Positions 45,969-55,622 of a stretch of 64,000 nucleotides of DNA are shown here, in pieces. Numbering within the stretch: the first letter of the stretch is position 1; each line of letters opens with the position of its first letter. The position numbers were made by a program, and so were the translations under genes. Source of the stretch: Burkholderiales bacterium (lineage in GTDB: Bacteria; Pseudomonadota; Gammaproteobacteria; Burkholderiales; WYBJ01); the NCBI GenBank assembly GCA_022841915.1, contig JALHQN010000014.1:1-64000 (forward strand), written 5' to 3'. Under the pieces are notes generated by a model. It did not search any database. It saw only the letters and a list, made by a program, of their open reading frames with translations, and had not been told where the DNA came from.

Positions 45969-48049
45969 CACGATTTCTCCCTGACGACGATCGATCCGAA
46001 CTTGTCGACCTCGGCAACCTGCCCCGGCAGGATCAGCGTGGTCGCATCCAACTGCGTCACGATCGCCGGACCGTCGAAGCACGCGCCACAGCCGAGCTTG
46101 TTGCGGTCGTAAATCGGAACGTCGCTCGGCCCTGCCGCGAATGCCACGCGCTGCTTGCCGATGATCGCAGACGAGGCGGGACCTCGCTCGGGCACCTCGG
46201 GCAGCGTGACTTGCGGCAGCATCCCCACGGCATCGACGCGCAACGTGACGATCTCGATCGGCATCGCGGGCAGCGAGAAGCCGTAGATCCGCTGGTGGGT
46301 CGCATGGAAGCTCTCGAGCAGCGCCGCGAGTGCGGCGTCATCGACCTGACCGCTCCAGAGGACGTCGAGTTCGAAGCCCTGCTCCTTGTAGCGCAGGCTC
46401 GCCTGCTTCGTAAGCAGCCTGGAAGCCGGCGGCACGTTCTCGTTGTCCAGCCACGCGATCGCCTCGTGGGTGAGTTCGTCGAACACCGCACCGAGTTGGG
46501 CCATGTCGTAGTGGCCCGCGCGTTGCATGCAGGTGCGGGCAAACTCGGCGCGCAGGTTGGAGACCAGCAGACCCAGGGCCGAGAGCACGCCCGGTGCGGG
46601 CGGCACGAGTGTCGTCTTGCACCCCATCAGCCGCGCGAGCGAGGCGCCGTGCAAAGGACCAGCGCCGCCGAAGGGCACGAGCACCAGTTCGCCCGGATCG
46701 ATGCCCCGCTCGACCGAGACGACCCGCATCGCGCCGACCATGTTGTTGTCGAGCACGTCGAGCATCCCGCGTGCCGCGGCCTCGATGCTCAACCCCAGCG
46801 GCTGTGCGATGCGTGTCTCGATTGCCCGCCTCGATGCCTCGACGTCGAGTTCGAAGCGGCCGCCGAGGAGGTACGGCGGCAGATGGCCGAGTGCCACATG
46901 AGCATCCGTCGTCGTGGGCTCGGTGCCGCCCCGTCCGTAACACACGGGCCCCGGCTGCGCTCCGGCGCTCTCGGGACCAACGACCAGCCCGCCCGCTCGA
47001 GATACTCGCGCGATCGAACCGCCGCCGGCGCCGATCGTCATGATGTCGACCATGGGCAGCCCCACGCGCCAGCCGCCGATGGCGGAGACCGTCGTCAATC
47101 GCGGGGTACTTCCCAGGATGAGCGCGATGTCGGCCGACGTCCCGCCGATGTCGTTGGTCAGGATGTCGCGAAAGCCCGAAGCCGCACCGACGAAAGCCGC
47201 GCCGACAGCCCCTGCTGCGGGACCCGACAACGCTGTTTCGACAGGCTTGCGCCGCGCGCTTTGGGTGCTGGTCACGCCGCCGCTGGACTTCATCAGCAGC
47301 AGCGGGGCGCCGATGCCGGCCTCCTTCGTGCGCTGCTCCAGGCGCTCGACATACGTCGACACGGCGGGCATGACATAGGCGTTGAGCAGTGTCGTCACGC
47401 AGCGCTCGTACTCCCGGAAAACCGGCAGGATGTCGCTCGACACGGAGACGAGCGCTTGCGGATGCTCGGCACGCACGATCTCGGCCGCCCGACGCTCGTG
47501 TTCCGGATTGGCATAGCTGTGCAGCAGAACGATCGCAACCGTCGAAATGCCCTCGGCGGCGATCTCCCGCGCGGCCTTGCGCACGACCGCTTCGTCCAGC
47601 GGTTCAAGAATGTCTCCCTCGTGAGACAGTCGCCCGGGGATCTCCCAAATATGCTGCGGCGGTACGGGTCGAACCGGCTTGACCCACGTGAACAGATTGG
47701 ATTTACGGGGAATGTCGTGGCGGCCGATCTCGAGGATGTGCTTGAATCCCTCCGTCACGAGGATTGCGACCGAGGGGCCCTTGCGCTCGAGGATCAGGTT
47801 GGTTGCGACCGTCGTGCCGTGAAGGACGCGGCCGACGCTCGCACCCTCGACGCCGCCCACCGCAAGGCCGTCGGCGATGCCTTGGGCAAAACCGCGAGAA
47901 GGATCGTCGGGCGTCGAAGATGTCTTGCTGACCCAGAGTGCGCCGCTCGCCGGATCGAGAAGCGCGACATCGGTGAACGTGCCGCCGGTATCGACGCCGA
48001 TCAATACGCCATCTGCGATGGATGCTGAATTTGAAACAGAGCCGGTCAT
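45968..48049 (-). CDS. Hydantoinase A / 5-oxoprolinase-type subunit
   Basis: The 693-residue protein has the HyuA hallmark 'GVLIGVDTGGTFTDVALLD' at the N-terminus, the mid-domain 'DILTNDIGGTSADIALILG' and 'PFGGAGPLHGASLARLMGCK'. HyuA works with HyuB in ATP-dependent hydrolysis of hydantoins or 5-oxoproline, or carboxylation as in acetone/acetophenone carboxylases. It overlaps hyuB by four bases (ATGA). The exact substrate is open. Confidence 0.93.
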   Translation of the reverse strand: MTGSVSNSASIADGVLIGVDTGGTFTDVALLDPASGALWVSKTSSTPDDPSRGFAQGIADGLAVGGVEGASVGRVLHGTTVATNLILERKGPSVAILVTEGFKHILEIGRHDIPRKSNLFTWVKPVRPVPPQHIWEIPGRLSHEGDILEPLDEAVVRKAAREIAAEGISTVAIVLLHSYANPEHERRAAEIVRAEHPQALVSVSSDILPVFREYERCVTTLLNAYVMPAVSTYVERLEQRTKEAGIGAPLLLMKSSGGVTSTQSARRKPVETALSGPAAGAVGAAFVGAASGFRDILTNDIGGTSADIALILGSTPRLTTVSAIGGWRVGLPMVDIMTIGAGGGSIARVSRAGGLVVGPESAGAQPGPVCYGRGGTEPTTTDAHVALGHLPPYLLGGRFELDVEASRRAIETRIAQPLGLSIEAAARGMLDVLDNNMVGAMRVVSVERGIDPGELVLVPFGGAGPLHGASLARLMGCKTTLVPPAPGVLSALGLLVSNLRAEFARTCMQRAGHYDMAQLGAVFDELTHEAIAWLDNENVPPASRLLTKQASLRYKEQGFELDVLWSGQVDDAALAALLESFHATHQRIYGFSLPAMPIEIVTLRVDAVGMLPQVTLPEVPERGPASSAIIGKQRVAFAAGPSDVPIYDRNKLGCGACFDGPAIVTQLDATTLILPGQVAEVDKFGSIVVREKS

Positions 48050-49845
48050 TCCAGAGTCTCGAAGTATTCGTGGCGATGAAAAAGTTTGGTGGTCGGCCGA
48101 TCCTTGCGCCGCTCGGCGGTCGCTTCGATATCGATAGCACGCCCATTGGCGCTCAGAACCACGCCGTAGTCCCGCTCTGCGCTCTCACGACTCACGAATC
48201 CACCGAGCACATCAGCCAGCACGCGCTCGGGCTCGCGGTCGAAGGGGTGTCCCCAGCCACCCCCGCCGCCCGTTTCTATGCGCACGACATCGCCTCGCTT
48301 CAGGATGTTGCCGTCGGACAGCGGCGGCAGCAGCCGCTCGTCCGGGCGCCCCGGATTCACCACGCAACGTCCCGAGCCGGCGCAACGGCCACCCGATACG
48401 CCCCAGGGCGGATTGGCGTCGCCTTCGATCCGCACGGAAACCATGGCTTCGTCGCACAGGATTTCCATCTCGCGCACGACCCCGCAACCGCCTCGCCAAC
48501 GACCCGCGCCCCCCGTGTCGGCATTGATCGAATACCTGCGCACGCGCAACGGATAGGCCGCTTCGACGAACTCTGCCGGGTAGTTCTCTTGTGCGACGAG
48601 ATAGATCGCATCGTGCCCGTCGGCGGTGGCACGGCCGCCGTAGCCGACAGCGACGCCATCGGACATCAGAAAGGGTTGACCGCGCGAATTGCGGCCACGA
48701 ACGTTCCAGATGACATAGCCCGTATGGGCGGCCGGCATCTTGCCCCCGGTCGCAACGCCGAGAAGACCGAGATAGGCACCGAGGTTGCGCATCTTCGTGA
48801 TGCTGCGCTGACCGAGCGGCGCCGGGAAGCGCGGCTGCAGGATGGAGCCCTCGCGCACATGCAGTTCGTCGAACAAGCTCTCGGCACCCGCGTTGAGCGT
48901 GTGCTCCTTCATGTCGGCCAGCAGAAACGAGCCGAAGGTCATGGCGGGCTCGGTCATGCTCATGAGATAGTTGACCGGGCCTCGCACCTGATCATCGCTT
49001 TCCCTCGCGTCGAGCACGATTCGATCGGGCGTCACATCGAGCTTCCAGCGCAGCTTGATGGGCCCGCTGCCATGCCCGTCGGAATCGACCGTGTCGACGA
49101 ATCGATACGTGCCGTTCGGAACCAAATCGCGGAAACGCTCGCGCACCACGCGGCGTACGCGCTCGATGAGCGCATCGAATACCGCACGCATCTTCGGCAC
49201 GCCGAAGCGCGCAAGCAGATCCTGCATACGCCGATCACCGAGATTGACCGCGGCCATCAGGGCGCGCATGTCGCCACGGACCGCATCGGGGAAGCGCGAA
49301 TTGCGAAGAAACACGCGCAGCAGGTCTTCGTTCACGCGGCCTTCGGTGGCAAGTCGCACCGGCGGGATGATCAATCCCTCCTGGTAGTACTCGGTGCAGT
49401 TGGGCGATATCGACCCCGCGTGCATGCCGCCGATGTCGCTGAAATGGGCCCAGGCTTGCGAAAACGCGACCAGTTCTCCCTGATGAAACACCGGTGCGAC
49501 GAGAACCTGATCCGGCGAATGCGACACGGCGCCGCGTGCGGTGTAGCAGTCGTTGTACCAGTAGAGGTCGCCGGCACGCATCGATTCGGCCGGATACTGC
49601 TCGAGAATGGGCCCGATCAAATCCGATGAGCCCGGGCGCGACTTGCCGACGAGGAAACGACCACGCTCGTCGAACAGGCCCGCGTAGAAGTCCTTCTTCT
49701 CTCGTATGAACGCCGACATCGCGGTGCGCTCGATCAGCGCTTCCATTTCGTTCTGGATGGACTTCATCGCACCACGTATCAGTTCGATCGTGATCGCGTC
49801 GGCGGCCACCTCCGCAGCGGCCGCCTTCGATGGAATGTCGTTCAT
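48046..49845 (-). CDS. Hydantoinase B-type subunit
   Basis: The 599-residue protein matches HyuB: 'AITIELIRGAMKSIQNEMEA', 'IRPGSSDLI'-like early blocks, 'DLYWYNDCYTARGAVSHSPD' and the Gly-rich C-terminus 'VRIETGGGGGWGHPFDREPE'. HyuB is the partner of HyuA in the hydrolase/carboxylase complex. Order in the run is Bug (49889) - hyuB - hyuA - Bug (44949), with 43 bases between the first two. A carbamoylase-like nitrilase occurs elsewhere (4119-5069). Confidence 0.93.
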   Translation of the reverse strand: MNDIPSKAAAAEVAADAITIELIRGAMKSIQNEMEALIERTAMSAFIREKKDFYAGLFDERGRFLVGKSRPGSSDLIGPILEQYPAESMRAGDLYWYNDCYTARGAVSHSPDQVLVAPVFHQGELVAFSQAWAHFSDIGGMHAGSISPNCTEYYQEGLIIPPVRLATEGRVNEDLLRVFLRNSRFPDAVRGDMRALMAAVNLGDRRMQDLLARFGVPKMRAVFDALIERVRRVVRERFRDLVPNGTYRFVDTVDSDGHGSGPIKLRWKLDVTPDRIVLDARESDDQVRGPVNYLMSMTEPAMTFGSFLLADMKEHTLNAGAESLFDELHVREGSILQPRFPAPLGQRSITKMRNLGAYLGLLGVATGGKMPAAHTGYVIWNVRGRNSRGQPFLMSDGVAVGYGGRATADGHDAIYLVAQENYPAEFVEAAYPLRVRRYSINADTGGAGRWRGGCGVVREMEILCDEAMVSVRIEGDANPPWGVSGGRCAGSGRCVVNPGRPDERLLPPLSDGNILKRGDVVRIETGGGGGWGHPFDREPERVLADVLGGFVSRESAERDYGVVLSANGRAIDIEATAERRKDRPTTKLFHRHEYFETLE

Positions 49846-49888
49846 GAGCGCTTGACTGCCTTGTTGGATGGGGGGAACTGCGTCTGTC

Positions 49889-50848
49889 TCAATCGATGCG
49901 GATGTTCGCCGAGCGCACGACCTTCGCGTACTTCTCGATCTCGGCAGCCATGAACCGGCCGAACTCCTCCGGGGTCGAGGATTCGATCTCCAGACCCAGG
50001 CCGTTCAAGCGCTCCCGCACATCCGCGAAACGGAGCGTCTTGGCCAGATCGGCGCTGAGCCTGTTCACGATGGACGCCGGTGTGCCAGCAGGCGCAAGCA
50101 GGCCGTACCAGCCGATGAGAACGAAATCGGTCAGGCCGGATTCGATCACGGTCGGAACCTCCGGCATCACGGCGATGCGCTTGTTCGTCGTCACCGCGAG
50201 CGCCCGAAGTCGCTTCGACTTGACGTGAGGCATGACGGCCGGAGAACTGGCAAAGACCATGTGCACTTGGCCACCGAGGAGATCGACCAGTGCCGGAGCG
50301 GCGCCCTTGTACGGCACGTGAACGACGTCGATCGTGGCCGCCGCCTTGAACAGTTCCCCGCCCAGATGGGCCAGACTTCCATTGCCGGAGGAGGCGAAAT
50401 TGAGTTTTCCGGGCTGCGACTTCGCGAGACGCACGAGATCGGCAACTGACCGAACCGGAATCGACGGGTGCACGGTGAGCACGTGTGGCTGCAGAACGCT
50501 CAGGCCGATGGGCGCAAAGTCGCGCAGGGGGTCATAGGGCAGTCGCGAGTACAGGCTGGGATTGATGGCCAGGGTTCCGCTGCCGTTCTTGAGCAGCGTG
50601 TAACCGTCGGGAGGCGACTTCGCCACAAGCTCGGTACCGACGTTGCCGTTCGCGCCGGACCGATTGTCGAGCACGAGCGACTGGCCGAGGACCTCGGCGA
50701 ACCGGGTGGAGAACGCGCGCACGATCGAGTCCGTCCCGCCGCCCGGAGGAAAGGGAATCACGATGCGGACCGGCTTGGCTGGGTAGGGCTGGGCGACTGC
50801 GCCCACGGCCAGGCACAGCAAGCTCAGCAATGCCGTGAGACGAAACAC
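49889..50848 (-). CDS. Bug-family tripartite tricarboxylate receptor protein
   Basis: The Bug protein has a leader 'FRLTALLSLLCLAVGAVAQP', then 'YPAKPVRIVIPFPPGGGTDS', 'LVLDNRSGANGNVGTELVAK', 'LPYDPLRDFAPIGL' and 'VVHVPYKGAAPALVDLLGGQ'. GTG 50848 gives a normal 319-residue protein with the signal peptide first. ATG codons at 50968, 51031 and 51154 are in frame but would put 40-102 non-signal residues before it. It heads the hydantoinase run and is the second receptor in it. Confidence 0.88.
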   Translation of the reverse strand: MFRLTALLSLLCLAVGAVAQPYPAKPVRIVIPFPPGGGTDSIVRAFSTRFAEVLGQSLVLDNRSGANGNVGTELVAKSPPDGYTLLKNGSGTLAINPSLYSRLPYDPLRDFAPIGLSVLQPHVLTVHPSIPVRSVADLVRLAKSQPGKLNFASSGNGSLAHLGGELFKAAATIDVVHVPYKGAAPALVDLLGGQVHMVFASSPAVMPHVKSKRLRALAVTTNKRIAVMPEVPTVIESGLTDFVLIGWYGLLAPAGTPASIVNRLSADLAKTLRFADVRERLNGLGLEIESSTPEEFGRFMAAEIEKYAKVVRSANIRID

Positions 50849-51928
50849 ACGCTCGCCTACGGGGCGAGTCCTGCAGCGGCGCGGCGGAATCGTCGTGGTG
50901 TCGTCAGGATCACGCCCGCCTGAGCGGACCACACTTGCGGTATCGCTGAAACCGCAGAGATGACCCATCGAGCATCGGTTCAGACCCAGAACCCGATCTG
51001 ACGGGACCACAGCACTTGATGCAAAAGGCATTGCAATTCTCTCGCGTCGACGCCAAGGCGTCGCGTTCGCCCCCCACTTCACCGCCGCGACGACTTCAGG
51101 AAACGATCCTGTCGCTCTTTTCTCTTGGAGCACCACGGTACCACCCACGCTCACCGAACGTCAAACGCGGGTAGCGCCAGACCATCACGTTCAACCGACG
51201 AGCAGTCGCGCACGGCCACCGGCCCGAGAACCTCGAAGCGACGTCGCGTCGAACCAGGTGCCCCAGCGGATCCGGCGGCCGGTACACGATGCCCCCTATC
51301 AGGTCGCGACGCACGCCGATCTCTACGTCCCCATCCTGGTTCGGATCTTCCACCTCTTCGGCACGCTTGGCATCCGCCGCCCTGCCTACCGCCTCCAAAG
51401 GACAGGCTCGCAGTCGGGCTTGTCCGCGCCATGCATCCATTGATGTCGATGCAGCAGTCGATGCGACCCGGTCGTCCCCGGTATCGGGATGCGCACCACG
51501 ATCGACATGCACCGAAAGCGCTGACGGTCCTATGACGCCGCGTGCAAAGGCGCGAAAGAGACCGAAAGCCTTACCGAACCCCACGCAATCGACCGCCCGA
51601 GCAGCCGGCGATACACTCTCGGCAAACGAAGACAGTATTTCGGACCGTCTCTCCGCTGATCAAGCAGTTCAGGTCGCGGGGTGACACTTGCACGCGGGGC
51701 AGGCACGGCGCTGGGAACGCGACGACTCACGAACGCCCTGGGCTGTGTACCGCCTGCGCGGGATGCGCTGCTTGCTTGGCAATCTTTCGGGGCACCAGGC
51801 GTGCCGCGTAATTCGACGAGCCGACCCACCGCTGGCAAGCCGTTCGGGGAAGTCCCCAGGCGCGGTTCGAAGGTGGCGGTTGGCTCTTAACCCGGCCTCC
51901 AGGCCGAACAGGATCCGACGTCTTACCC
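50849..51928. other. Long intergenic region, no gene recognised
   Basis: These 1080 bases lie between the Bug gene (leftward) and the histidine kinase (rightward). Frames exist on both strands, the longest a 162-codon leftward frame at 51096-51584, but none has a domain, a leader or a ribosome-binding site. It may hold decayed sequence. Promoters for both flanking units must lie here. Confidence 0.45.
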
Positions 51929-53563
51929 GTGCCAAGCACCTGCCCTGCTCCAGTCGCCTCATCCTCGTCCATCCGCCGTCGACCGTGGTTGCGCCATGTG
52001 CCGCGCGGCAGCCTGGCCTGGCTCGCAGCGGCCACGTTGCTGGTGCTGCTGGGCGCAACCGCCATCGTGCGCTGGGACATCGCGACCCGGCGCGAGGCTT
52101 TCGCCGTCGATGCGCGCATCGCGCACCGGCTGCTGAGCCAGCGGGCCGCGCAACTGGACGCGGTGCTGGCCATGCTGGCGTTGGTCACACCTGCCACCGA
52201 CAACGAAGAGCCCGCCGCGCGATTGTCGGCGCTGTGGCCTGCTGTGATGACGGTGCAGCGCAGCGACGTGCAACACCCTTGGAGCGATCCCGCTCTGGCC
52301 GCCGCCGAAGCGCAATCGCGCGCCCTGCCCGCCAGCCAGCGCCACGCCGTGTTGGCTGCGGTGGACCCTGGCCCTGCACACTATTGGCTCGTTCTCGCCG
52401 GCAGCACTACCAGCTGGGCCGTGCGTGTGGACGCCAGGCGCCTGGTGCCGGCCGACGAGTGGCCGCTGTCCGAGGCCGGGCCGGTGCGCGCGCTGCTGCG
52501 GGCGGGTACGCATACGCTCGTGCTGCAGCCAGGCGCGCCCCAAGCCGAACAGCCCACAGGCCTGACACCGGGCTTCACCTTCGCCAAGGCGCTCGCCACA
52601 CCCAGCCAACCGTTCGAGTTGCACCTGCAGCGCGCCACTGGTCCGGCGCAGTGGCCCTGGGGCTTGCTGCTGGCATGGACAGTCGCCTGTGCGGCGGCCA
52701 TCGCCGCGTTGTTGGCACTGCAGCGCGCCCGCGACACACAGCGACGCAACGCCGAGCTGGTGCGCATGGCGCAGGTATCGCGCTTGAACACCCTGGGCGA
52801 ACTGGCCGCCGGCATGGCGCATGAGCTCAACCAGCCGCTTGCCGCGGTGCTGGCCAGTACACAGGCCGCACAGCGCTTGCTGCAGCCTGGCGAACAAGCA
52901 GGCGCACGGGAAGTCGGTGAAGACGATCCCGATCTGCCCGCGGCGCGCCAGGCGCTGGATCTGGCTGCGGCTCAAGCGCGGCGCGCATCCGATGTGCTGA
53001 CACGCCTGCGCCGGCTGGTGCAGGACCCCACGAAGGGTGCCGTGCCGCAAGACCTGGACCTGCATGCCCTGTGCGTTCAGATGCTGCGCCTGTTGGGGCC
53101 AGAGCTACAGCGGCGCGGCATCAGCGCTTCGGTGAGCGGCGATGTTCCCGTGCTGAGGACCGATCCGGTGATGCTGGAGCAGATCGTGCAAAATCTGGTG
53201 ACCAATGCGATGCAGGCTCTGGAAGACGCACCGACCCCATCGCCCACCATCTCTCTCGTGCTGCAGCCCATGCCGGACCAAGCGCAGGCGCTGCTGCTGG
53301 TGCGCGACAACGGCCCGGGTTTCGCACCCGAGCATCTGGGGCGCGTGTTCGAGCCGTTCTTCAGCACCCGTGCCGGGGGTCTGGGCCTAGGGCTGCCGCT
53401 ATGCGAAACCCTGGCACAGGCTCTGGGCGGCAGCTTGCAGGCACGCAACCTGGGCGCCTCCGGCGCCGATGCCGAGGGCGCCGAACTGGTGCTGAGTCTG
53501 CCGCTGACTGGCGCTGCTCGGGTGGCCCCTGCTGCACAACGCTCCGAAGGCATCGACCCATGA
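51929..53563 (+). CDS. Membrane sensor histidine kinase
   Basis: The 544-residue protein has two membrane helices (about 30-48 and 243-265) flanking a periplasmic sensor of roughly 195 residues. A HisKA domain follows with His298 in 'GMAHELNQPLAAV', then the ATPase domain: N-box 'IVQNLVTNAMQAL', G1 'VRDNGPGFAPEH', F 'VFEPFFSTRAG', G2 'GLGLGLPL'. It is of the FixL/TtrS-like class. It starts at GTG and overlaps the response regulator by four bases (ATGA). The sensed signal is unknown; a HbpS/GlcG-like gene follows downstream. Confidence 0.9.
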   Translation: MPSTCPAPVASSSSIRRRPWLRHVPRGSLAWLAAATLLVLLGATAIVRWDIATRREAFAVDARIAHRLLSQRAAQLDAVLAMLALVTPATDNEEPAARLSALWPAVMTVQRSDVQHPWSDPALAAAEAQSRALPASQRHAVLAAVDPGPAHYWLVLAGSTTSWAVRVDARRLVPADEWPLSEAGPVRALLRAGTHTLVLQPGAPQAEQPTGLTPGFTFAKALATPSQPFELHLQRATGPAQWPWGLLLAWTVACAAAIAALLALQRARDTQRRNAELVRMAQVSRLNTLGELAAGMAHELNQPLAAVLASTQAAQRLLQPGEQAGAREVGEDDPDLPAARQALDLAAAQARRASDVLTRLRRLVQDPTKGAVPQDLDLHALCVQMLRLLGPELQRRGISASVSGDVPVLRTDPVMLEQIVQNLVTNAMQALEDAPTPSPTISLVLQPMPDQAQALLLVRDNGPGFAPEHLGRVFEPFFSTRAGGLGLGLPLCETLAQALGGSLQARNLGASGADAEGAELVLSLPLTGAARVAPAAQRSEGIDP

Positions 53564-54237
53564 ACCTGCCCGCCGCCCAACCGAGCCCGCTTTCCCCAGT
53601 GACGCCGCTGATCCACTTAGTGGACGACGACGAAGCCGTACGCCAGGCACTGGCGCTGCTGATCGGGACGGTCGGTTTGCGGGTGCAGCCCTGGGCGCAC
53701 CCGCAAGTGTTTCTGGACGGCTTCGACCGCCAGTCCGTAGGCGCCATCGTGCTGGACGTGCGCATGCCCGGCCTGTCGGGCCTGACGGTGCTGGACCTGC
53801 TGCGTCAGCAAGGCGCAGACCAGCCGGTGGTGATGCTCACCGGTCACGGCACGGTGGACATGTGCCGGCGCGCCTTCAAGGCGGGCGCAGCGGAGTTTCT
53901 GGAGAAGCCGGTGAACGACGAAACGCTGCTGGAAGCCGTGCACAACGCCGTGCGCGATCACGTGCGCAGCCGCCAGCGCGATGCCGCCGGACGCGAGGCC
54001 CGCGAACGCTATGCGCTGCTCTCCCCGCGTGAACGGAACGTATTGTCGCTGGTCGTGGCGGGCCTGACGAACAAGGAGATCGGGCGTGCACTCGCGCTGT
54101 CGCCTCGCACCGTCGAAACACACCGCGCTCACCTTTGCGCCAAGCTGCAGGTGCAAACGCTGGCGCAGATGATTCGCGCCTATGCGCAACTGGTGGATGA
54201 AGAGGCCGCCGCGGGGCGTGCCTCGCCATCGGCCTGA
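53560..54237 (+). CDS. FixJ-family response regulator
   Basis: The 225-residue protein has a receiver domain with acidic pocket Asp22-Asp24, phospho-acceptor Asp66 in 'AIVLDVRMPGLSG' and Lys116 in 'EFLEKP'. A LuxR-type HTH follows ('LLSPRERNVLSLVVAGLTNK', 'SPRTVETHRAHL'). It is the cognate partner of the overlapping kinase. Likely targets are the adjacent rightward genes at 54393-55585, inferred from position. Confidence 0.92.
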   Translation: MNLPAAQPSPLSPVTPLIHLVDDDEAVRQALALLIGTVGLRVQPWAHPQVFLDGFDRQSVGAIVLDVRMPGLSGLTVLDLLRQQGADQPVVMLTGHGTVDMCRRAFKAGAAEFLEKPVNDETLLEAVHNAVRDHVRSRQRDAAGREARERYALLSPRERNVLSLVVAGLTNKEIGRALALSPRTVETHRAHLCAKLQVQTLAQMIRAYAQLVDEEAAAGRASPSA

Positions 54238-54392
54238 CGAGAGCCATCCGTAAACATACGGATGCGACGCGGTGCGCGTGCGGATGGCGCGGCCCGGGCG
54301 GCCAATCCAATATCGGTGACACGACTGAACCTGCACTGCCAAGCAGATGCCGGCGCAGTCCCAAGCCACCCGTCATGCACATGGAGCCGCTC

Positions 54393-54896
54393 ATGAATAC
54401 CCCCCGCATCGCCGCCATCGCCCTCGCAACGCTCACCGCCATCGCCGCTTTCGGGGCGGCCCAGGCTCAGGCTGTTCAAACCGAGCGCAACATGTCGCTC
54501 GAGTTGGCCAGCCAGCTGGCCGCCGCCACGGTGGCATCGTGTCTGGCCAGCGGCTACAACGTCACCGCTGCCGTGGTCGACCGCTCAGGCCAGCTGCGCG
54601 CGCTGCATCGTGCCGACAACGCCGGTCCGCACACCATCAGTGCCTCGCAGGCGAAAGCCTTCACCTCCGCATCGGCCAAGAACACCACGCTGGCGATGAT
54701 GCAAGCCGCACAGAAGAATCCGGCGGCGGCCAACCTCGTGCACATCGACGGCTTTCTCTTGCTGGGCGGCGGCGTGCCGGTGAAGGTGGGCAACGATGTC
54801 ATCGGCGCCATCGGCGTGGGTGGCGCCCCCGGCGGTCATCTGGACGAGCAATGCGCCGTGGCCGCCATCGAAAAAGCCAAGGACCTCCTGAAGTGA
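54393..54896 (+). CDS. Secreted HbpS/GlcG-family (heme-binding-like) protein
   Basis: The 167-residue protein has a signal peptide ending 'FGAAQAQAV' and the GlcG/HbpS core: 'LASQLAAATVASCLASGYNV', 'TAAVVDRSGQLRALHRADNA', 'SASQAKAFTSASAKNTT' and 'GGGVPVKVGNDVIGAIGVGG'. HbpS proteins bind heme and can modulate histidine kinases; GlcG proteins are otherwise uncharacterised. Here a kinase/regulator pair lies just upstream. The start at 54393 has GGAG; an ATG at 54375 is also in frame. Confidence 0.88.
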   Translation: MNTPRIAAIALATLTAIAAFGAAQAQAVQTERNMSLELASQLAAATVASCLASGYNVTAAVVDRSGQLRALHRADNAGPHTISASQAKAFTSASAKNTTLAMMQAAQKNPAAANLVHIDGFLLLGGGVPVKVGNDVIGAIGVGGAPGGHLDEQCAVAAIEKAKDLLK

Positions 54897-55585
54897 AGAT
54901 CCGGGCCATTACCCTGCTGCTGGCGCTGGCCTCAGCGCTCACCGCAGTGACTTCGCTCGCGCAGGTGCCCCCTACGGTTGCCGAAGTGGCGACCTACCGG
55001 GGCCTGCATGCGGCAGCGCACCGGGGCGACCTTGCCGCCATCCAACGGATGGCGGCAAGCAAAACGGCGCTGGAAGCCCGCGATGGCGCCGGGCGCACAC
55101 CGTTGCACGTGGCCACTTTCGCGCGCCAGCACAAGGCGGTGCAGGCCCTCCTGCAAGCCGGCGCCAACCACGCGGCGCTGGAGCGTGGCCGCTACGACGC
55201 GGTGACCATCGCCGCCGTGGCCGACGACGAAGAAACGCTGCGTGTGCTGCTGGCGGGCGGCGCCAGCGCCAAGCTCACCACCAGCCGCTACGACGGCACC
55301 GCGCTGATCGCCGCAGCGCACCTGGGACATGACGGCGTGGTGCGTCAGCTCATCGAAGCTGGCGCACCGTTGGACCATGTCAACAACCTGCACTGGACGG
55401 CGGTCATCGAAGCGATCGTGCTCGGTGATGGCGGCGCCCGCCACCAGGCCACGCTGAAGGCGCTGCTCGACGCCGGCGCCAACACGCAACTGGCCGATCG
55501 CAACGGCGCCACACCGCTGCAACTGGCACGTGCGCGCGGTTATGCCAACATGGTGAAGATGCTGCAGGCAGCCGGCGCGCGCTGA
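54893..55585 (+). CDS. Exported ankyrin-repeat protein
   Basis: The 230-residue protein starts at GTG overlapping the previous stop (GTGA). It has a signal peptide ('ALASALTAVTSLAQVP') and about five ankyrin repeats: 'GRTPLHVATFARQHKAVQAL', 'GTALIAAAHLGHDGVVRQLI', 'GATPLQLARARGYANMVKML'. It is a periplasmic protein-binding scaffold. Translational coupling with the HbpS/GlcG-like gene suggests they act together. The function is unknown. Confidence 0.85.
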   Translation: MKIRAITLLLALASALTAVTSLAQVPPTVAEVATYRGLHAAAHRGDLAAIQRMAASKTALEARDGAGRTPLHVATFARQHKAVQALLQAGANHAALERGRYDAVTIAAVADDEETLRVLLAGGASAKLTTSRYDGTALIAAAHLGHDGVVRQLIEAGAPLDHVNNLHWTAVIEAIVLGDGGARHQATLKALLDAGANTQLADRNGATPLQLARARGYANMVKMLQAAGAR

Positions 55586-55622
55586 GGCGCAGTCGCAAAG
55601 GCGCGAGGGACGGCACGGCGGC

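Noticed and set aside
51096-51584. 162-codon leftward frame in the long intergenic region
   Set aside because: No leader, domain or ribosome-binding site; composition not convincingly coding.
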